Positions 27,911-36,712 of a DNA stretch of 64,000 nt are shown piece by piece (positions within the stretch are counted from its first letter, which is position 1; the number at the start of each line of letters is the position of its first letter). A model generated the notes under the pieces. It did not search any database. It saw only the letters and a program-made list of their open reading frames with translations, and had not been told where the DNA came from. A program made the position numbers and the translations under genes. The stretch is from Chitinophaga sp. 180180018-3 (GTDB taxonomy: Bacteria > Bacteroidota > Bacteroidia > Chitinophagales > Chitinophagaceae), in assembly GCF_037893185.1 (NCBI RefSeq), contig NZ_CP140772.1:62001-126000 (forward strand), read 5' to 3'.

Positions 27911-28092
27911 ATGAATTATTTATACTTTATTTATGTAGTATCCTCATCCCCAGTCCGATGCTAAAACACAACAGGGGCGAGAACTGACCCGCGAAAATAC
28001 AAAAAAATAGCAGTTAAAGCGTCTTTGGTACGTGGTAACTAGCTAATTGTAACAGAAATCAGCAATTGGCTGTTTAGCAACGGGTAACGTGG

Positions 28093-28386
28093 TCAACCCA
28101 ATGCCTGGTTGATAACTTCTTCCAGCTTTTCCAGTTTCTCCTGTAAAAACGGAGTTGTGCTGGCCTGGGCTTTACCACCGCTGGTTACAGGGTGCGTGGC
28201 GTACATAATAAGGGCCATAGCTATATAGTCCTGCAGGTCTTTTCCGGCATAAGCCGTTTTGAACTCGACAATCTTCTCGTTTACTTCCTTCATAATACGG
28301 CGTACTTCTTCCTCTTCTTCCGGCTTGATCTTAATGCGGTAAGAGCGGTCAGATACTACTATATTAACGGGAATGAGTTGTTCCAT
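28093..28386 (-). CDS. zapA: Cell division protein ZapA
   Basis: A 97-residue protein that binds FtsZ and stabilises the Z-ring. The N-terminus LIPVNIVVSDRSYRIKIKPE followed by EEEEVRRIMKEVNEKI is the ZapA domain, and the C-terminal part (FLQEKLEKLEEVINQAL) is the dimerising coiled coil. The middle carries YAGKDLQDYIAMALIMYA, typical of Bacteroidota ZapA. It follows the coiled-coil gene after 15 bases, so they are very likely co-transcribed. Confidence 0.9.
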   Translation of the reverse strand: MEQLIPVNIVVSDRSYRIKIKPEEEEEVRRIMKEVNEKIVEFKTAYAGKDLQDYIAMALIMYATHPVTSGGKAQASTTPFLQEKLEKLEEVINQALG

Positions 28387-28401
28387 CGCGTATAAGTTTT
28401 A

Positions 28402-28710
28402 TCAGCTGTTCAGCAGTGCGATACAACGGTCAATTTCCTTGATGTAATCATTGATTTTGCCGCGTATTTCCTTTCTGAACGCATCATCTTCTGCTGCTAT
28501 ATGGGTGCCTCCCTGGGCGGTAGATGCAATTTTCATCAGTTGCAGTCTTTCCTCCAGGTTTTGTAGTGCCTCCTGCTGCTGTTGCAGTTCCTGTTGCTGT
28601 GTTTTTACTTCTTCCTTCAGCAATACATTCTCCGCCTGCACCTGCTGTAACTTCTTTACCAGCAAATGTAATTTTTCTTCTATGCGTTGAATGTATTGCT
28701 CCAGAATCAT
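28402..28710 (-). CDS. Small coiled-coil protein between pheT and zapA
   Basis: A 102-residue protein, almost wholly predicted coiled coil from residue 5 to 65 (heptads in RIEEKLHLLVKKLQQVQAEN, Gln-rich QQQELQQQQEALQNLEERLQ), followed by a short helical C-terminus (KINDYIKEIDRCIALLN). It resembles ZapB in size and composition but sequence identity cannot be judged. The conserved order pheT, this gene, zapA suggests a cell-division role with ZapA; this is an inference. Confidence 0.7.
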   Translation of the reverse strand: MILEQYIQRIEEKLHLLVKKLQQVQAENVLLKEEVKTQQQELQQQQEALQNLEERLQLMKIASTAQGGTHIAAEDDAFRKEIRGKINDYIKEIDRCIALLNS

Positions 28711-28741
28711 ATTTAAAGTTACAATTAACGGATTTCTTACC

Positions 28742-31171
28742 TTATTTCCTTATTTCTGCCTGTAATTGTGTTTCAAAAGTTTTGACAAGCTTATCCATTA
28801 CACTGTCGATCTCTTTATCAGTAAGCGTTTTCTGGGGGTCCAGGAATGTGAAACTTACAGCATAAGATTTTTTATCTGCACCCAGTTTTTCGCTCTCGAA
28901 TACATCAAACAGGTTGACCTGTTGTAACAGGCCGGATTTCACGCTGCGGGCGGCTGCTTCCACCGCGGCAAACTTAACCTGTTTGCCCAGTACCAGCGCC
29001 AGATCCCTGCGAACGGCCGGGAACCGTGGGATTTCCCTGTAAAAATTATCACTTTTTTGTAAGAGCCCCACTATCTTATCCCAGTTAAAGGTGGCATACC
29101 AAACCGGTTGTTTGATATCGAACTGTTTCAGTTTGGCAGGTGTAACACCACCCAGAGTTACCACTACCTGATTTTTTACCTTGATATCCCAGGATGGCTG
29201 CAGCGCCGGTTCTGCACTCTCTGCCCAGGTAAGCTGGTTGTAACCCAGCTGCTGCAGGATATTGATCACAAAGCCTTTCAGGAAGTAGAAATCAACCGGA
29301 CTGGATTTATGCATCCATGTTTCAGCTGTTTTCTTCCCCGTAAGATATAATACCAGGTGATTATTTTCCGCAAATCCTTTTTCGAGCACCCGGTAGGTTT
29401 TACCGAATTCGAAGAACAACAGGTCTTCGTTTTTCCGGTTCAGATTGTGCGCAATGCTTTCCAGGCCGGTTTCCAGCATGGAGGGGCGCATGATATCCAG
29501 CTCTACTGTGAGGCTGTTCATCATTTTAACAGCATGTTCCAGTACTTCCGGCGTATAGTATTGACTGTTAGTGATGGAGTTGGTAAAGATTTCATTGAAA
29601 CCGTTACCAGCAAGGTAATCTGCTATTTTTTCCTTCACCCGTTCACCGTCCGGCTGTGCGGAAAGTGCCGGTGAAATGCTGATCTTTTTAGGGATCTCGA
29701 TGTTATCGAGACCATCAATCCGCATGATTTCCTCCACCAGGTCGGCTGGCAGACTGATATCCGGTTTGCTGAAAGGAACAGATACTTTCAGTCCTTCAGT
29801 GGTTTCATGCAATATTTCGAAGCCAAGACTGCGCAGGATATTTTTGATCTTCGCTTCCGGGTAGTTACTGCCACTAAGCTTGCGGATGTAGCTGTAGCTG
29901 GTTTCTACCTGGGTTTTTATTTTAACGGAAGGATATACATCGATGATATCCGACGCGGTTTTGCCGCCGGCGATCTCGCAGATCAATGCTGCTGCGCGTT
30001 GCAGGGCGTATGTTACATTGGAAATATCCACACCTTTTTCGAAGCGGGTGGCAGCATCGGTACGCAGGCCATGCCGGAAGGAAGTGGTACGGATACCACC
30101 GGCGCTGAAGAAAGCGCTTTCCAGGAATAGGTTTTGGGTAGTATCGCTCACGCCCGAATGCAGGCCTCCGAATACACCTGCAATGCACATCCCTTCACCG
30201 GCGCCGTTACAGATCATCAGGTCGGAAGCATCCAGTTTCCTTTCTTTTTCATCGAGTGTAACGAAAGGCGTGCCCTGGGGCAGGTTTTTTACGATCACCG
30301 CATTGCCTTTGATAGCAGTAGCATCGAAGGCATGCAGTGGTTGCCCGGTTTCGTGGAGCACGAAATTGGTAATATCCACGATGTTGTTGATAGGTCTTAC
30401 GCCGATAGCGCTGAGCCTGGATTTCAGCCATTCAGGGGAGGTGGTCACTTGTATGCCGGTGATGGATATCCCGGTGTAACGTGGACAGGCATCCGTATTT
30501 TCGATGGTTACGCTGATGGGCAGTGTAGCATCTGCCTTTGGCAAGGTTCCAATTTCCGGAACTTTAACCTGGTATTGCAGTGTGTTTTCGCGGTTGTTCA
30601 GATACGCGCAAACATCTTTTGCCACGCCGATATGGCTCATGGCGTCCATACGGTTGGGCGTCAGCCCGATTTCGTAGATATAGTCCTGTGCAGGTTTAAA
30701 TACTTCGCTGGCAGGTGTACCTGGCTGCAGGGAAGCGTCCAGTACCATGATCCCGTCATGGCTGTGGCCGAGTCCTACTTCATCTTCCGCACAAATCATT
30801 CCCTGGCTTTCTTCGCCGCGGATCTTCGCCTTTTTCATGGTAACGGGTTCTCCGCCAACAGGGTAGATCGTGGCGCCGATAGGAGCTACTACTACTTTTT
30901 GTCCAACTGCCACATTGGGCGCACCGCAAACAATATTCAGCGGTTCGCCGTTACCGGTGTTCACAGTGGTTATCCTGAGCTTGTCTGCGTTGGGGTGTTT
31001 TTCTGCTGTCAGCACTTCTCCAATCACCAATCCGGCCAGACTTCCCTTTACAGCTTCAAATTTTTCAAGACTTTCTACCTCCAGTCCGATGCTGGTTAAT
31101 ATGGTAGACAGTTCCTCCGGTGTTGGCTTTACCGGTAAATAATCACATAGCCAGTTGTATGAAATCGTCAT
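28742..31171 (-). CDS. pheT: Phenylalanine-tRNA ligase beta subunit
   Basis: An 809-residue subunit of the alpha2-beta2 PheRS. Domains in order: the N-terminal core and tRNA-binding OB fold (LVIGEVLTAEKHPNADKLRI), the B3/B4 editing domain (GISITGIQVTTSPEWLKSRL, NIVDITNFVLHETGQPLHAF), B5 (VDLVEEIMRIDGLDNI-like segment ADLVEEIMRIDG), the catalytic-like core, and the C-terminal anticodon-binding ferredoxin fold (FREIPRF-type stretch YREIPRFPAVRRDLALVLGK). The full normal length is present. The alpha-subunit gene is not adjacent. It diverges from dnaB across a 567-base region with DnaA boxes. Confidence 0.96.
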   Translation of the reverse strand: MTISYNWLCDYLPVKPTPEELSTILTSIGLEVESLEKFEAVKGSLAGLVIGEVLTAEKHPNADKLRITTVNTGNGEPLNIVCGAPNVAVGQKVVVAPIGATIYPVGGEPVTMKKAKIRGEESQGMICAEDEVGLGHSHDGIMVLDASLQPGTPASEVFKPAQDYIYEIGLTPNRMDAMSHIGVAKDVCAYLNNRENTLQYQVKVPEIGTLPKADATLPISVTIENTDACPRYTGISITGIQVTTSPEWLKSRLSAIGVRPINNIVDITNFVLHETGQPLHAFDATAIKGNAVIVKNLPQGTPFVTLDEKERKLDASDLMICNGAGEGMCIAGVFGGLHSGVSDTTQNLFLESAFFSAGGIRTTSFRHGLRTDAATRFEKGVDISNVTYALQRAAALICEIAGGKTASDIIDVYPSVKIKTQVETSYSYIRKLSGSNYPEAKIKNILRSLGFEILHETTEGLKVSVPFSKPDISLPADLVEEIMRIDGLDNIEIPKKISISPALSAQPDGERVKEKIADYLAGNGFNEIFTNSITNSQYYTPEVLEHAVKMMNSLTVELDIMRPSMLETGLESIAHNLNRKNEDLLFFEFGKTYRVLEKGFAENNHLVLYLTGKKTAETWMHKSSPVDFYFLKGFVINILQQLGYNQLTWAESAEPALQPSWDIKVKNQVVVTLGGVTPAKLKQFDIKQPVWYATFNWDKIVGLLQKSDNFYREIPRFPAVRRDLALVLGKQVKFAAVEAAARSVKSGLLQQVNLFDVFESEKLGADKKSYAVSFTFLDPQKTLTDKEIDSVMDKLVKTFETQLQAEIRK

Positions 31172-31401
31172 TTATCTGCTCGGTTTATTATAAGTGGCGT
31201 AAAGTTAGTGTAAAGCGCGTAAAGCGGAAAGCCTAATACAAAAAGCTGTTGAAGCCGGTAACAGCGCGGAATGCCCGGGTGCAGGTCTTTTTGATATATT
31301 ATCTTTTTAGATATTGTTTATTCTTTTAACATAGCGGTTAATAACATGGGCTAAAGGGGCTAATTGCCTTCAAACCGCTGCTGGGAAGGCATTTCAGGTG
31401 A

Positions 31402-31521
31402 TGTGGAAAATCTTTTTACACAATGTGTGTGAATAATCGGACCTTAGCGTAGGAATTTCCGGTATTTTCGTGGATAACCCGGGTGGTGTCAGTGGATAAC
31501 TGACATTTTGCTTGTGGATAA
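31402..31521 (+). other. DnaA-box cluster with exact 22-base phasing (candidate origin or dnaB control region)
   Basis: The 567-base gap 31172-31738 has no gene. Three nonamers in the same orientation lie at 31469 (CGTGGATAA), 31491 (AGTGGATAA) and 31513 (TGTGGATAA, perfect DnaA box), each 22 bases from the next. Weaker copies are at 31402 (TGTGGAAAA) and 31428 (TGTGAATAA). The middle box sits in a palindrome TGTCAGT-GGATA-ACTGACA (31487-31505). AT-rich stretches lie on both sides (about 31288-31345 and 31536-31580). dnaB, the helicase loaded by DnaA at origins, follows. Confidence 0.65.
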
Positions 31522-31547
31522 GCTGTGTACCAGGCTTAATAAATTTA

Positions 31548-31599
31548 GTACAAACCAAGGGGGATTAAATTAAAAAAATGCCATTACCTTAGTTTGTAC
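31548..31599. repeat. Inverted repeat between the DnaA boxes and dnaB
   Basis: GTACAAACCAAGG (31548-31560) and CCTTAGTTTGTAC (31587-31599) are inverted copies with one mismatch in 13, enclosing an AT-rich centre (GGGATTAAATTAAAAAAATG). Together with the neighbouring DnaA boxes this could be part of an origin or a protein-binding site controlling dnaB. Confidence 0.6.
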
Positions 31600-31738
31600 G
31601 GCTTGAAAAAGTTTACAATTTCTTAAAGTAGCTTACCCCTATTGAATGCGGGAAAATGCAGATATCGATTGTAAAAACAACTGGAAAGGCCCATCGACAG
31701 TACCCTTTTATTAACTTTTTTTAATACACTAACCATAA

Positions 31739-33307
31739 ATGGATCTCAATCTTAAGAAAGACCGCAATGTGCGTAGAAAACCGTCCATTGATGTGTCGTC
31801 CTTGGTGTATGGCAAGATACCACCACAGGCAAAAGAATTGGAAGAAGCTGTTTTGGGAGCCGTAATGCTGGAGAAAGGTGCATTTGACACCGTTGTAGAG
31901 ATATTGAAAGGAGAGTGTTTTTATGTAGAAGCTCACCAGATTATTTTCAATGCGATGACCCGCCTGGCGGGAAAATCGATGCCGGTGGATATCCTTACTG
32001 TCACGGAAGAGCTGAGGTCTATGGGATCACTTGAACAGATTGGTGGTCCGTTTACGGTCATGAAGCTTACGAACATGGTGGTATCGTCCGCCAATATCGA
32101 AGCACATGCCCGTATCATTCTGCAGAAGTTCATTCAGCGGGAACTGATCCGTATTTCGGGAGAGATCCTGACAGAGTCTTATGAAGATACAGCTGATGTG
32201 TTTGATCTGTTGGATAGTGCGGAGTCGAAGCTGTTTGAGGTAACCAATAACCACCTTCGTAAGAACTATGATTCGATCGACCGGGTATTGGTGAATACCA
32301 TGAAGCGTATCGAGGACTTACGTAATAAGGGAGATGATATTACGGGAGTACCTTCCGGATTTCCGTCGCTCGACAAGGTGACTTATGGCTGGCAGTCTAC
32401 GGATCTGATCATTATTGCGGCCCGTCCTTCTGTGGGTAAGACGGCCTTTGCACTGAACCTGGCGCGTAATGCGGCGCTACATCCGCGTTTCCCGAAAGGG
32501 GCAGCGGTATTTTCGTTGGAAATGTCGTCCGGCCAGATTGTACAACGTATTCTCTCGGCCGAGTCTGAAATAAAGCTGGAAAAGATTTCCCGTGGTAAGC
32601 TGGAAGAGTATGAGATGAAGAAGCTGATGACCCACGGTATCGAACGGCTGGCCAAGGCGCCCATTTTCATTGATGATACGCCTGCGCTTAACATCTTCGA
32701 ATTAAGGGCTAAATGCCGGAGGCTGGTACACAATCATGGAGTGGGGGTTATTATCATCGACTACCTGCAGCTGATGAGTGGTAGCGGCGATGGAAAGGGC
32801 ACTAACCGTGAACAGGAAATTAGTAAGATTTCCAGGGATCTGAAAGGTCTGGCGAAGGAGTTGCAGGTACCGGTAATTGCACTGTCGCAGTTGAGTCGTG
32901 ATGTGGAAAAACGTAAGGATGGGAACAAGATGCCGCAGTTGAGTGACCTTCGTGAATCCGGAGCGATCGAGCAGGATGCGGACATGGTAATGTTCCTTTA
33001 CCGTCCTGAGTATTACGAAATCAACGCCAATGAAATGGGCGAATCCAATAAAGGTGAAACCCACGTTCGTATAGCGAAACACCGTAACGGTCAGCTGGAT
33101 ACCATCAAACTGAGGGCAGTACTGGAATTCCAGCGTTTCGAAGATGATGGCAGCCTTGAAAACCCGGGTGGTGGCGGCAGTCCTTTCGCTGGCATGAGTC
33201 GCCCGCAACATGGCGGTGGCAATGACGAAGCGAAGTTGTATATCCAGAAAGGATCCCGCATGAACGACATGAATTTCGATGAGGGATTTGAAGATGCTCC
33301 CTTTTAG
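31739..33307 (+). CDS. dnaB: Replicative DNA helicase DnaB
   Basis: A 522-residue hexameric helicase. The N-terminal collar domain (KIPPQAKELEEAVLGAVMLE) is followed by a linker and the RecA-like motor with Walker A ARPSVGKTAFALN, Walker B VGVIIIDYLQLM, and SQLSRDVEKRKD with LRESGAIEQDADMVMFLYRP downstream. No intein interrupts the Walker motifs. The C-terminal tail is Gly-rich and ends in NFDEGFEDAPF, typical of Bacteroidota. It stands alone: upstream is the DnaA-box region, downstream a strong hairpin. Confidence 0.96.
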   Translation: MDLNLKKDRNVRRKPSIDVSSLVYGKIPPQAKELEEAVLGAVMLEKGAFDTVVEILKGECFYVEAHQIIFNAMTRLAGKSMPVDILTVTEELRSMGSLEQIGGPFTVMKLTNMVVSSANIEAHARIILQKFIQRELIRISGEILTESYEDTADVFDLLDSAESKLFEVTNNHLRKNYDSIDRVLVNTMKRIEDLRNKGDDITGVPSGFPSLDKVTYGWQSTDLIIIAARPSVGKTAFALNLARNAALHPRFPKGAAVFSLEMSSGQIVQRILSAESEIKLEKISRGKLEEYEMKKLMTHGIERLAKAPIFIDDTPALNIFELRAKCRRLVHNHGVGVIIIDYLQLMSGSGDGKGTNREQEISKISRDLKGLAKELQVPVIALSQLSRDVEKRKDGNKMPQLSDLRESGAIEQDADMVMFLYRPEYYEINANEMGESNKGETHVRIAKHRNGQLDTIKLRAVLEFQRFEDDGSLENPGGGGSPFAGMSRPQHGGGNDEAKLYIQKGSRMNDMNFDEGFEDAPF

Positions 33308-33330
33308 CAGGTAACATGAAAAAGATATTG

Positions 33331-33369
33331 CTAAAGAGCCGGCATCGATATCAGATGCCGGCTCTTTAG
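33331..33369 (+). terminator. Terminator hairpin of dnaB
   Basis: CTAAAGAGCCGGCATC (33331-33346) pairs perfectly with GATGCCGGCTCTTTAG (33354-33369), a 16-bp stem with a 7-base loop. It starts 23 bases after the dnaB stop. The U-run is weak, but the stem itself ends in CTTTAGGTTT. Confidence 0.8.
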
Positions 33370-33448
33370 GTTTAACCTATAGCCATTGACTTATGGTAGC
33401 AGCTACTGATATACAGTAGCCGGTGGTTTAAAAACAACAGATCGATCT

Positions 33449-34804
33449 ATGAAACAACTGTTAGCAAAGTACAAATGTCATTACAAAGACAATTTCAGTC
33501 TGGCCTATCCGGTAGTTATTTCACAATTAGGACATACCCTGGTGGCGTTATCAGACAGTATTATTATCGGGCATACAGGTAAAGTGCCATTGGCGGCGGT
33601 ATCGTTGGGCAACGGATTGTTCAACGTATTTATGGTAGCAGGGATTGGTATGTCGTATGGCTTAACCCCGTTGATCGCGCAGGAGAACGGGCGGGGCAAC
33701 AAGGGAGCCATCGGCCACTTACTGAGTCATAGCCTGATCATTAACATGATAGTAGGCGTACTGTTATCGGCAGTGATCTATATCGGCAGTGCGCATCTGG
33801 GAGTGTTGCACCAGGAAGGAGATGTGGCGGAACAGGCCAGGCCTTTCCTGCGTTTCCTGGGCTTTTCCTTTATTCCCCTGATGTTGTTCCTTTCCTTTAA
33901 GCAGTTTGCGGAAGGGCTGGGATTTACCCGTCAGGCGATGAACATCAGTATTATCGGGAATGTGCTGAATATCATAATTGGCATAACCCTGGTTTACGGG
34001 TTGTTTGGCATGCCTAAAATGGGAGTTATCGGTGTGGGGATAGCCACCTTTACCGACCGGCTGATCATGGGAATTACCATGGCGTTTTACGTGCTGAAGG
34101 CGCCCCGTTTCAAACCATATCTGCATACATTTGGGTTCAAACATCTGCAGTGGGCATCTATAAAAAAAATATTAGGAATAGGCACACCGGTAGCGTTACA
34201 GTATCTCTTTGAAGTAAGCGCATTCAGCGGCGCTGCTGTAATGGTGGGCTGGATGGGTGCCGCGGAGCTGGCTGCGCATCAGATTGCGCTGAGTCTCGCT
34301 GCTATGACCTACATGATGGCAAGTGGTATTTCTGCTGCTGCCGGTATTAAGAGCGGTAATAATTTTGGCAGGAGAGATTTTAAAGAACTAAGGCTATCGG
34401 CTATTGCCAGTTATCACATGGTGCTGTTGCTGATGGGAATTGCGGCGCTGATTTTTACAGTTGGCAAACATATCCTTCCGTCTTTCTACATACAAGACCC
34501 ACAGGTAATAGATATCGCTTCCCGCTTGCTGATCATAGCTGCCTTTTTCCAGTTGTTTGATGGTATGCAGGTGGTCGGGCTCGGGATATTGCGAGGGCTG
34601 GGAGATGTACGCATTCCTACCGCCATCACACTGCTGGCTTACTGGGTATTGGGTATTCCGCTGGGGTATTTGCTGGGTATCAAAATGGGCTATGGTGTGG
34701 AAGGCGTCTGGTGGGCGTTGTTACTGGGGCTGCTGGCTGCATCGTTGCTGTTATTTGCGCGCTTTCATAACAAAACAAAGAAACTTGCCGGCGAGCAGCT
34801 TTAA
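33449..34804 (+). CDS. MATE family multidrug efflux transporter
   Basis: A 451-residue protein with twelve predicted membrane helices in two related halves. The N-terminal stretch (LAYPVVISQLGHTLVALSDS with IIIGHTGKVPLAAVSLGN) is typical of the NorM branch, and the second half repeats it (LGIGTPVALQYLFEVSAFSG). MATE proteins export cationic drugs and metabolites in exchange for Na+ or H+. It is separated from rsmE by 41 bases and a promoter box, so it is probably transcribed alone or as the first of two. Confidence 0.9.
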   Translation: MKQLLAKYKCHYKDNFSLAYPVVISQLGHTLVALSDSIIIGHTGKVPLAAVSLGNGLFNVFMVAGIGMSYGLTPLIAQENGRGNKGAIGHLLSHSLIINMIVGVLLSAVIYIGSAHLGVLHQEGDVAEQARPFLRFLGFSFIPLMLFLSFKQFAEGLGFTRQAMNISIIGNVLNIIIGITLVYGLFGMPKMGVIGVGIATFTDRLIMGITMAFYVLKAPRFKPYLHTFGFKHLQWASIKKILGIGTPVALQYLFEVSAFSGAAVMVGWMGAAELAAHQIALSLAAMTYMMASGISAAAGIKSGNNFGRRDFKELRLSAIASYHMVLLLMGIAALIFTVGKHILPSFYIQDPQVIDIASRLLIIAAFFQLFDGMQVVGLGILRGLGDVRIPTAITLLAYWVLGIPLGYLLGIKMGYGVEGVWWALLLGLLAASLLLFARFHNKTKKLAGEQL

Positions 34805-34815
34805 TGTTAAAAGAG

Positions 34816-34823
34816 TAGTTTTG
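34816..34823 (+). promoter_or_regulatory. Promoter -7 box for rsmE
   Basis: TAGTTTTG matches TAnnTTTG and lies 22 bases before the rsmE ATG, which would give a leader of roughly 15-20 bases. No clear TTTG is present at the usual upstream distance. Confidence 0.5.
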
Positions 34824-34845
34824 CCGGGAATTATAAAATCAACGT

Positions 34846-35547
34846 ATGGAGTTGCCGGTTTTTTATGCGCCTGATATCCGGCCGGATCAGGAAATATATA
34901 CGATGAACGAGGATACATCCAAGTATTGTATACAGGTATTGCGGCATCAGAAGGGAGATCAGGTACTGCTGGCCGACGGCAGGGGGCAGAAGTTTACCAC
35001 GGAGATAACGGATGATAACAGGAAGAAGTGTGTGGTAAAGATAACCGGGAGTGAAACGGTACCTCCCCCTGCGCGCGCTTTGCGGGTAGCTATTTCATTC
35101 ACAAAAAATATCTCGCGCATAGAGTGGTTCCTTGAGAAAGCAACGGAAATAGGCATTCAAACCATTATTCCCCTGGTGACCCGGCGTACGGAAAAGGAGA
35201 AGATCAAGGCAGAACGTCTGCAGAATATTCTGGTATCGGCTATGCTGCAATCGCAGCAGTTTTATCTGCCTGACCTGCAGGAGCCGCAGCAATTCGATGA
35301 TCTGGTGAAGCGCAGCAACGATCCGCAGCGCCTGATCGCCCACTGTCTGCCCGATCAAAAGATGGAATTACAGCAGGTCATGCAGGCGAACAAGGATACT
35401 ATTATCCTGATTGGTCCGGAAGGAGATTTTACCCGTGAAGAAATAGATCTGGCCCTGGCGCAGGGTTTTACGTCTGTGTCTTTGGGCAATACGCGTTTAC
35501 GCACCGAAACTGCCGGGTTGGTAGCCGTGGTGTTAATGAATGCTTAA
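34846..35547 (+). CDS. rsmE: 16S rRNA (uracil1498-N3)-methyltransferase
   Basis: A 233-residue SPOUT-class methyltransferase. The PUA-like N-terminus ([19 protein letters not shown]) is followed by the trefoil-knot AdoMet site, seen as [17 protein letters not shown] and [17 protein letters not shown]. It methylates N3 of U1498 in the 16S rRNA of the 30S subunit. The stop codon overlaps the end of the convergent pyrD gene by four bases, so no terminator separates them. Confidence 0.94.
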   Translation: MELPVFYAPDIRPDQEIYTMNEDTSKYCIQVLRHQKGDQVLLADGRGQKFTTEITDDNRKKCVVKITGSETVPPPARALRVAISFTKNISRIEWFLEKATEIGIQTIIPLVTRRTEKEKIKAERLQNILVSAMLQSQQFYLPDLQEPQQFDDLVKRSNDPQRLIAHCLPDQKMELQQVMQANKDTIILIGPEGDFTREEIDLALAQGFTSVSLGNTRLRTETAGLVAVVLMNA

Positions 35548-36566
35548 CTCAATCCTTTGCAGATCTTTTTCGCAATGGTGGGCCCTTCGTAAATAAATCC
35601 TGTATAAACCTGTACGAGAGCAGCGCCTGCATCGAGTTTTTCCCGGGCGTCTGCTGCAGTGAAGATACCACCTACAGCAATAATAGGAATGCTGCCCTGG
35701 CTTTTGGTATGAATGTACCGGATCACTTCTGTAGCTTTTTTCTTTACAGGCAATCCACTCAGGCCTCCGGCGCCAATGTCGTTCACTTCTTTGGCGGGAG
35801 TTTTCAGGCCATCCCGGCTGATGGTGGTGTTCGTAGCCACAATACCAGCCAGCCTGGTTTCTTTCACAATTTCAATGATATCGTCGAGCTGCCCGGTAGT
35901 GAGGTCCGGTGCAATTTTCAGCAGTATAGGTTTTTGCTGCGGTTTTTGGGTATTGAGCACCTGCAGGTGATGCAGCAGCTGTTTCAGCGGCTCTTTTTCC
36001 TGTAATGCGCGCAGGTTGGGGGTATTGGGTGAGCTGACATTGACCACGAAATAATCTACAACTTCATAAAGCGCGTGGAAACATTTTTCGTAGTCGCTTA
36101 CAGCTTCTTCATTGGGTGTTACTTTATTCTTCCCGATATTACCGCCTACGATGATACCGGATTTTTTCCGTTGCAGTCTTTTGGCAGCAGCAGCAGCGCC
36201 TTCATTGTTGAAGCCCATTCTGTTGATAAGGGCCTTGTCGTCCGGCAGGCGGAACAACCGTGGCTGCTCGTTGCCTGGCTGCGCCAGTGGCGTCACTGTA
36301 CCAATCTCAACAAATCCGAATCCCAGGCAGGATAGTTCATCAATGTATTTGGCATCCTTGTCGAATCCCGCAGCTAATCCAACCGGGTTCGAGAATTTCA
36401 GTCCAAATACTTCCCGTTCCAGTTCTTTTGTTTTGACGCCGCAAAAAGCTTTTAACATAGTTTTACCAAGCGGCAGCGAGTAAATTGTTTTGACACCACG
36501 CATCACGCTATGGTGGATGTTTTCCGGCGGAAAGCGGAAAAGGAAATTTTTGATCAGATTATACAT
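35544..36566 (-). CDS. pyrD: Quinone-dependent dihydroorotate dehydrogenase (class 2)
   Basis: The start is ATG 36566 ([19 protein letters not shown]), giving 340 residues; a TTG three codons upstream is unlikely. The N-terminal membrane-associating helices mark class 2. FMN and active-site segments are visible: [35 protein letters not shown] with the catalytic Ser region, and KIAPDLT. The enzyme oxidises dihydroorotate to orotate in pyrimidine synthesis, passing electrons to menaquinone. The promoter -7 box (minus strand TATCTTTG) lies at 36573-36580, six bases from the ATG, inside palindrome E3, so the mRNA may be nearly leaderless. Confidence 0.95.
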   Translation of the reverse strand: MYNLIKNFLFRFPPENIHHSVMRGVKTIYSLPLGKTMLKAFCGVKTKELEREVFGLKFSNPVGLAAGFDKDAKYIDELSCLGFGFVEIGTVTPLAQPGNEQPRLFRLPDDKALINRMGFNNEGAAAAAKRLQRKKSGIIVGGNIGKNKVTPNEEAVSDYEKCFHALYEVVDYFVVNVSSPNTPNLRALQEKEPLKQLLHHLQVLNTQKPQQKPILLKIAPDLTTGQLDDIIEIVKETRLAGIVATNTTISRDGLKTPAKEVNDIGAGGLSGLPVKKKATEVIRYIHTKSQGSIPIIAVGGIFTAADAREKLDAGAALVQVYTGFIYEGPTIAKKICKGLS

Positions 36567-36572
36567 TGGACG

Positions 36573-36580
36573 CAAAGATA
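36573..36580 (-). promoter_or_regulatory. pyrD promoter -7 box in the left arm of E3
   Basis: On the minus strand this reads TATCTTTG, matching TAnnTTTG. The pyrD ATG begins six bases downstream, which predicts a start of transcription at or almost at the start codon. Confidence 0.6.
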
Positions 36581-36698
36581 TGTAGAGAATTAAGAATATA
36601 GAAAGAAGAATTAAGAAACAGTGCGGAGATTTAAGCGAATCAACTAAAGTCTTCGCACTGTTTCTTAATTCTTCTTTCTATATTCTTAATTCTCTACA

Positions 36699-36706
36699 TA
36701 TCTTTG
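36699..36706 (+). promoter_or_regulatory. Sigma factor gene promoter -7 box in the right arm of E3
   Basis: TATCTTTG matches TAnnTTTG and is the mirror image of the pyrD box. The ATG at 36713 begins six bases downstream, again predicting a very short or absent leader. Confidence 0.6.
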
Positions 36707-36712
36707 CTCCTC

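Larger units (their letters stand above)
36572..36707. repeat. Palindromic repeat E3 forming a mirror-image divergent promoter
   Basis: Arms 36572-36629 and 36650-36707 are inverted copies of 58 bases differing at one position, with a 20-base centre. Each arm ends in TATCTTTGC read outward, a perfect TAnnTTTG box. On both sides exactly six bases separate the box from the ATG (pyrD at 36566 on minus, sigma factor at 36713 on plus). The inner part GAAGAATTAAGAAACAGTGC is shared with E1. Confidence 0.9.

Noticed and set aside
27911..28092. 6S RNA gene between zapA and rny
   Set aside because: The gap is only 182 bases and shows just a weak CCCC/GGGG stem; there is no long bulged hairpin typical of 6S RNA.
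36567..36575. TTG start of pyrD at 36575
   Set aside because: The ATG at 36566 matches the usual PyrD N-terminus and lies six bases from the promoter box.
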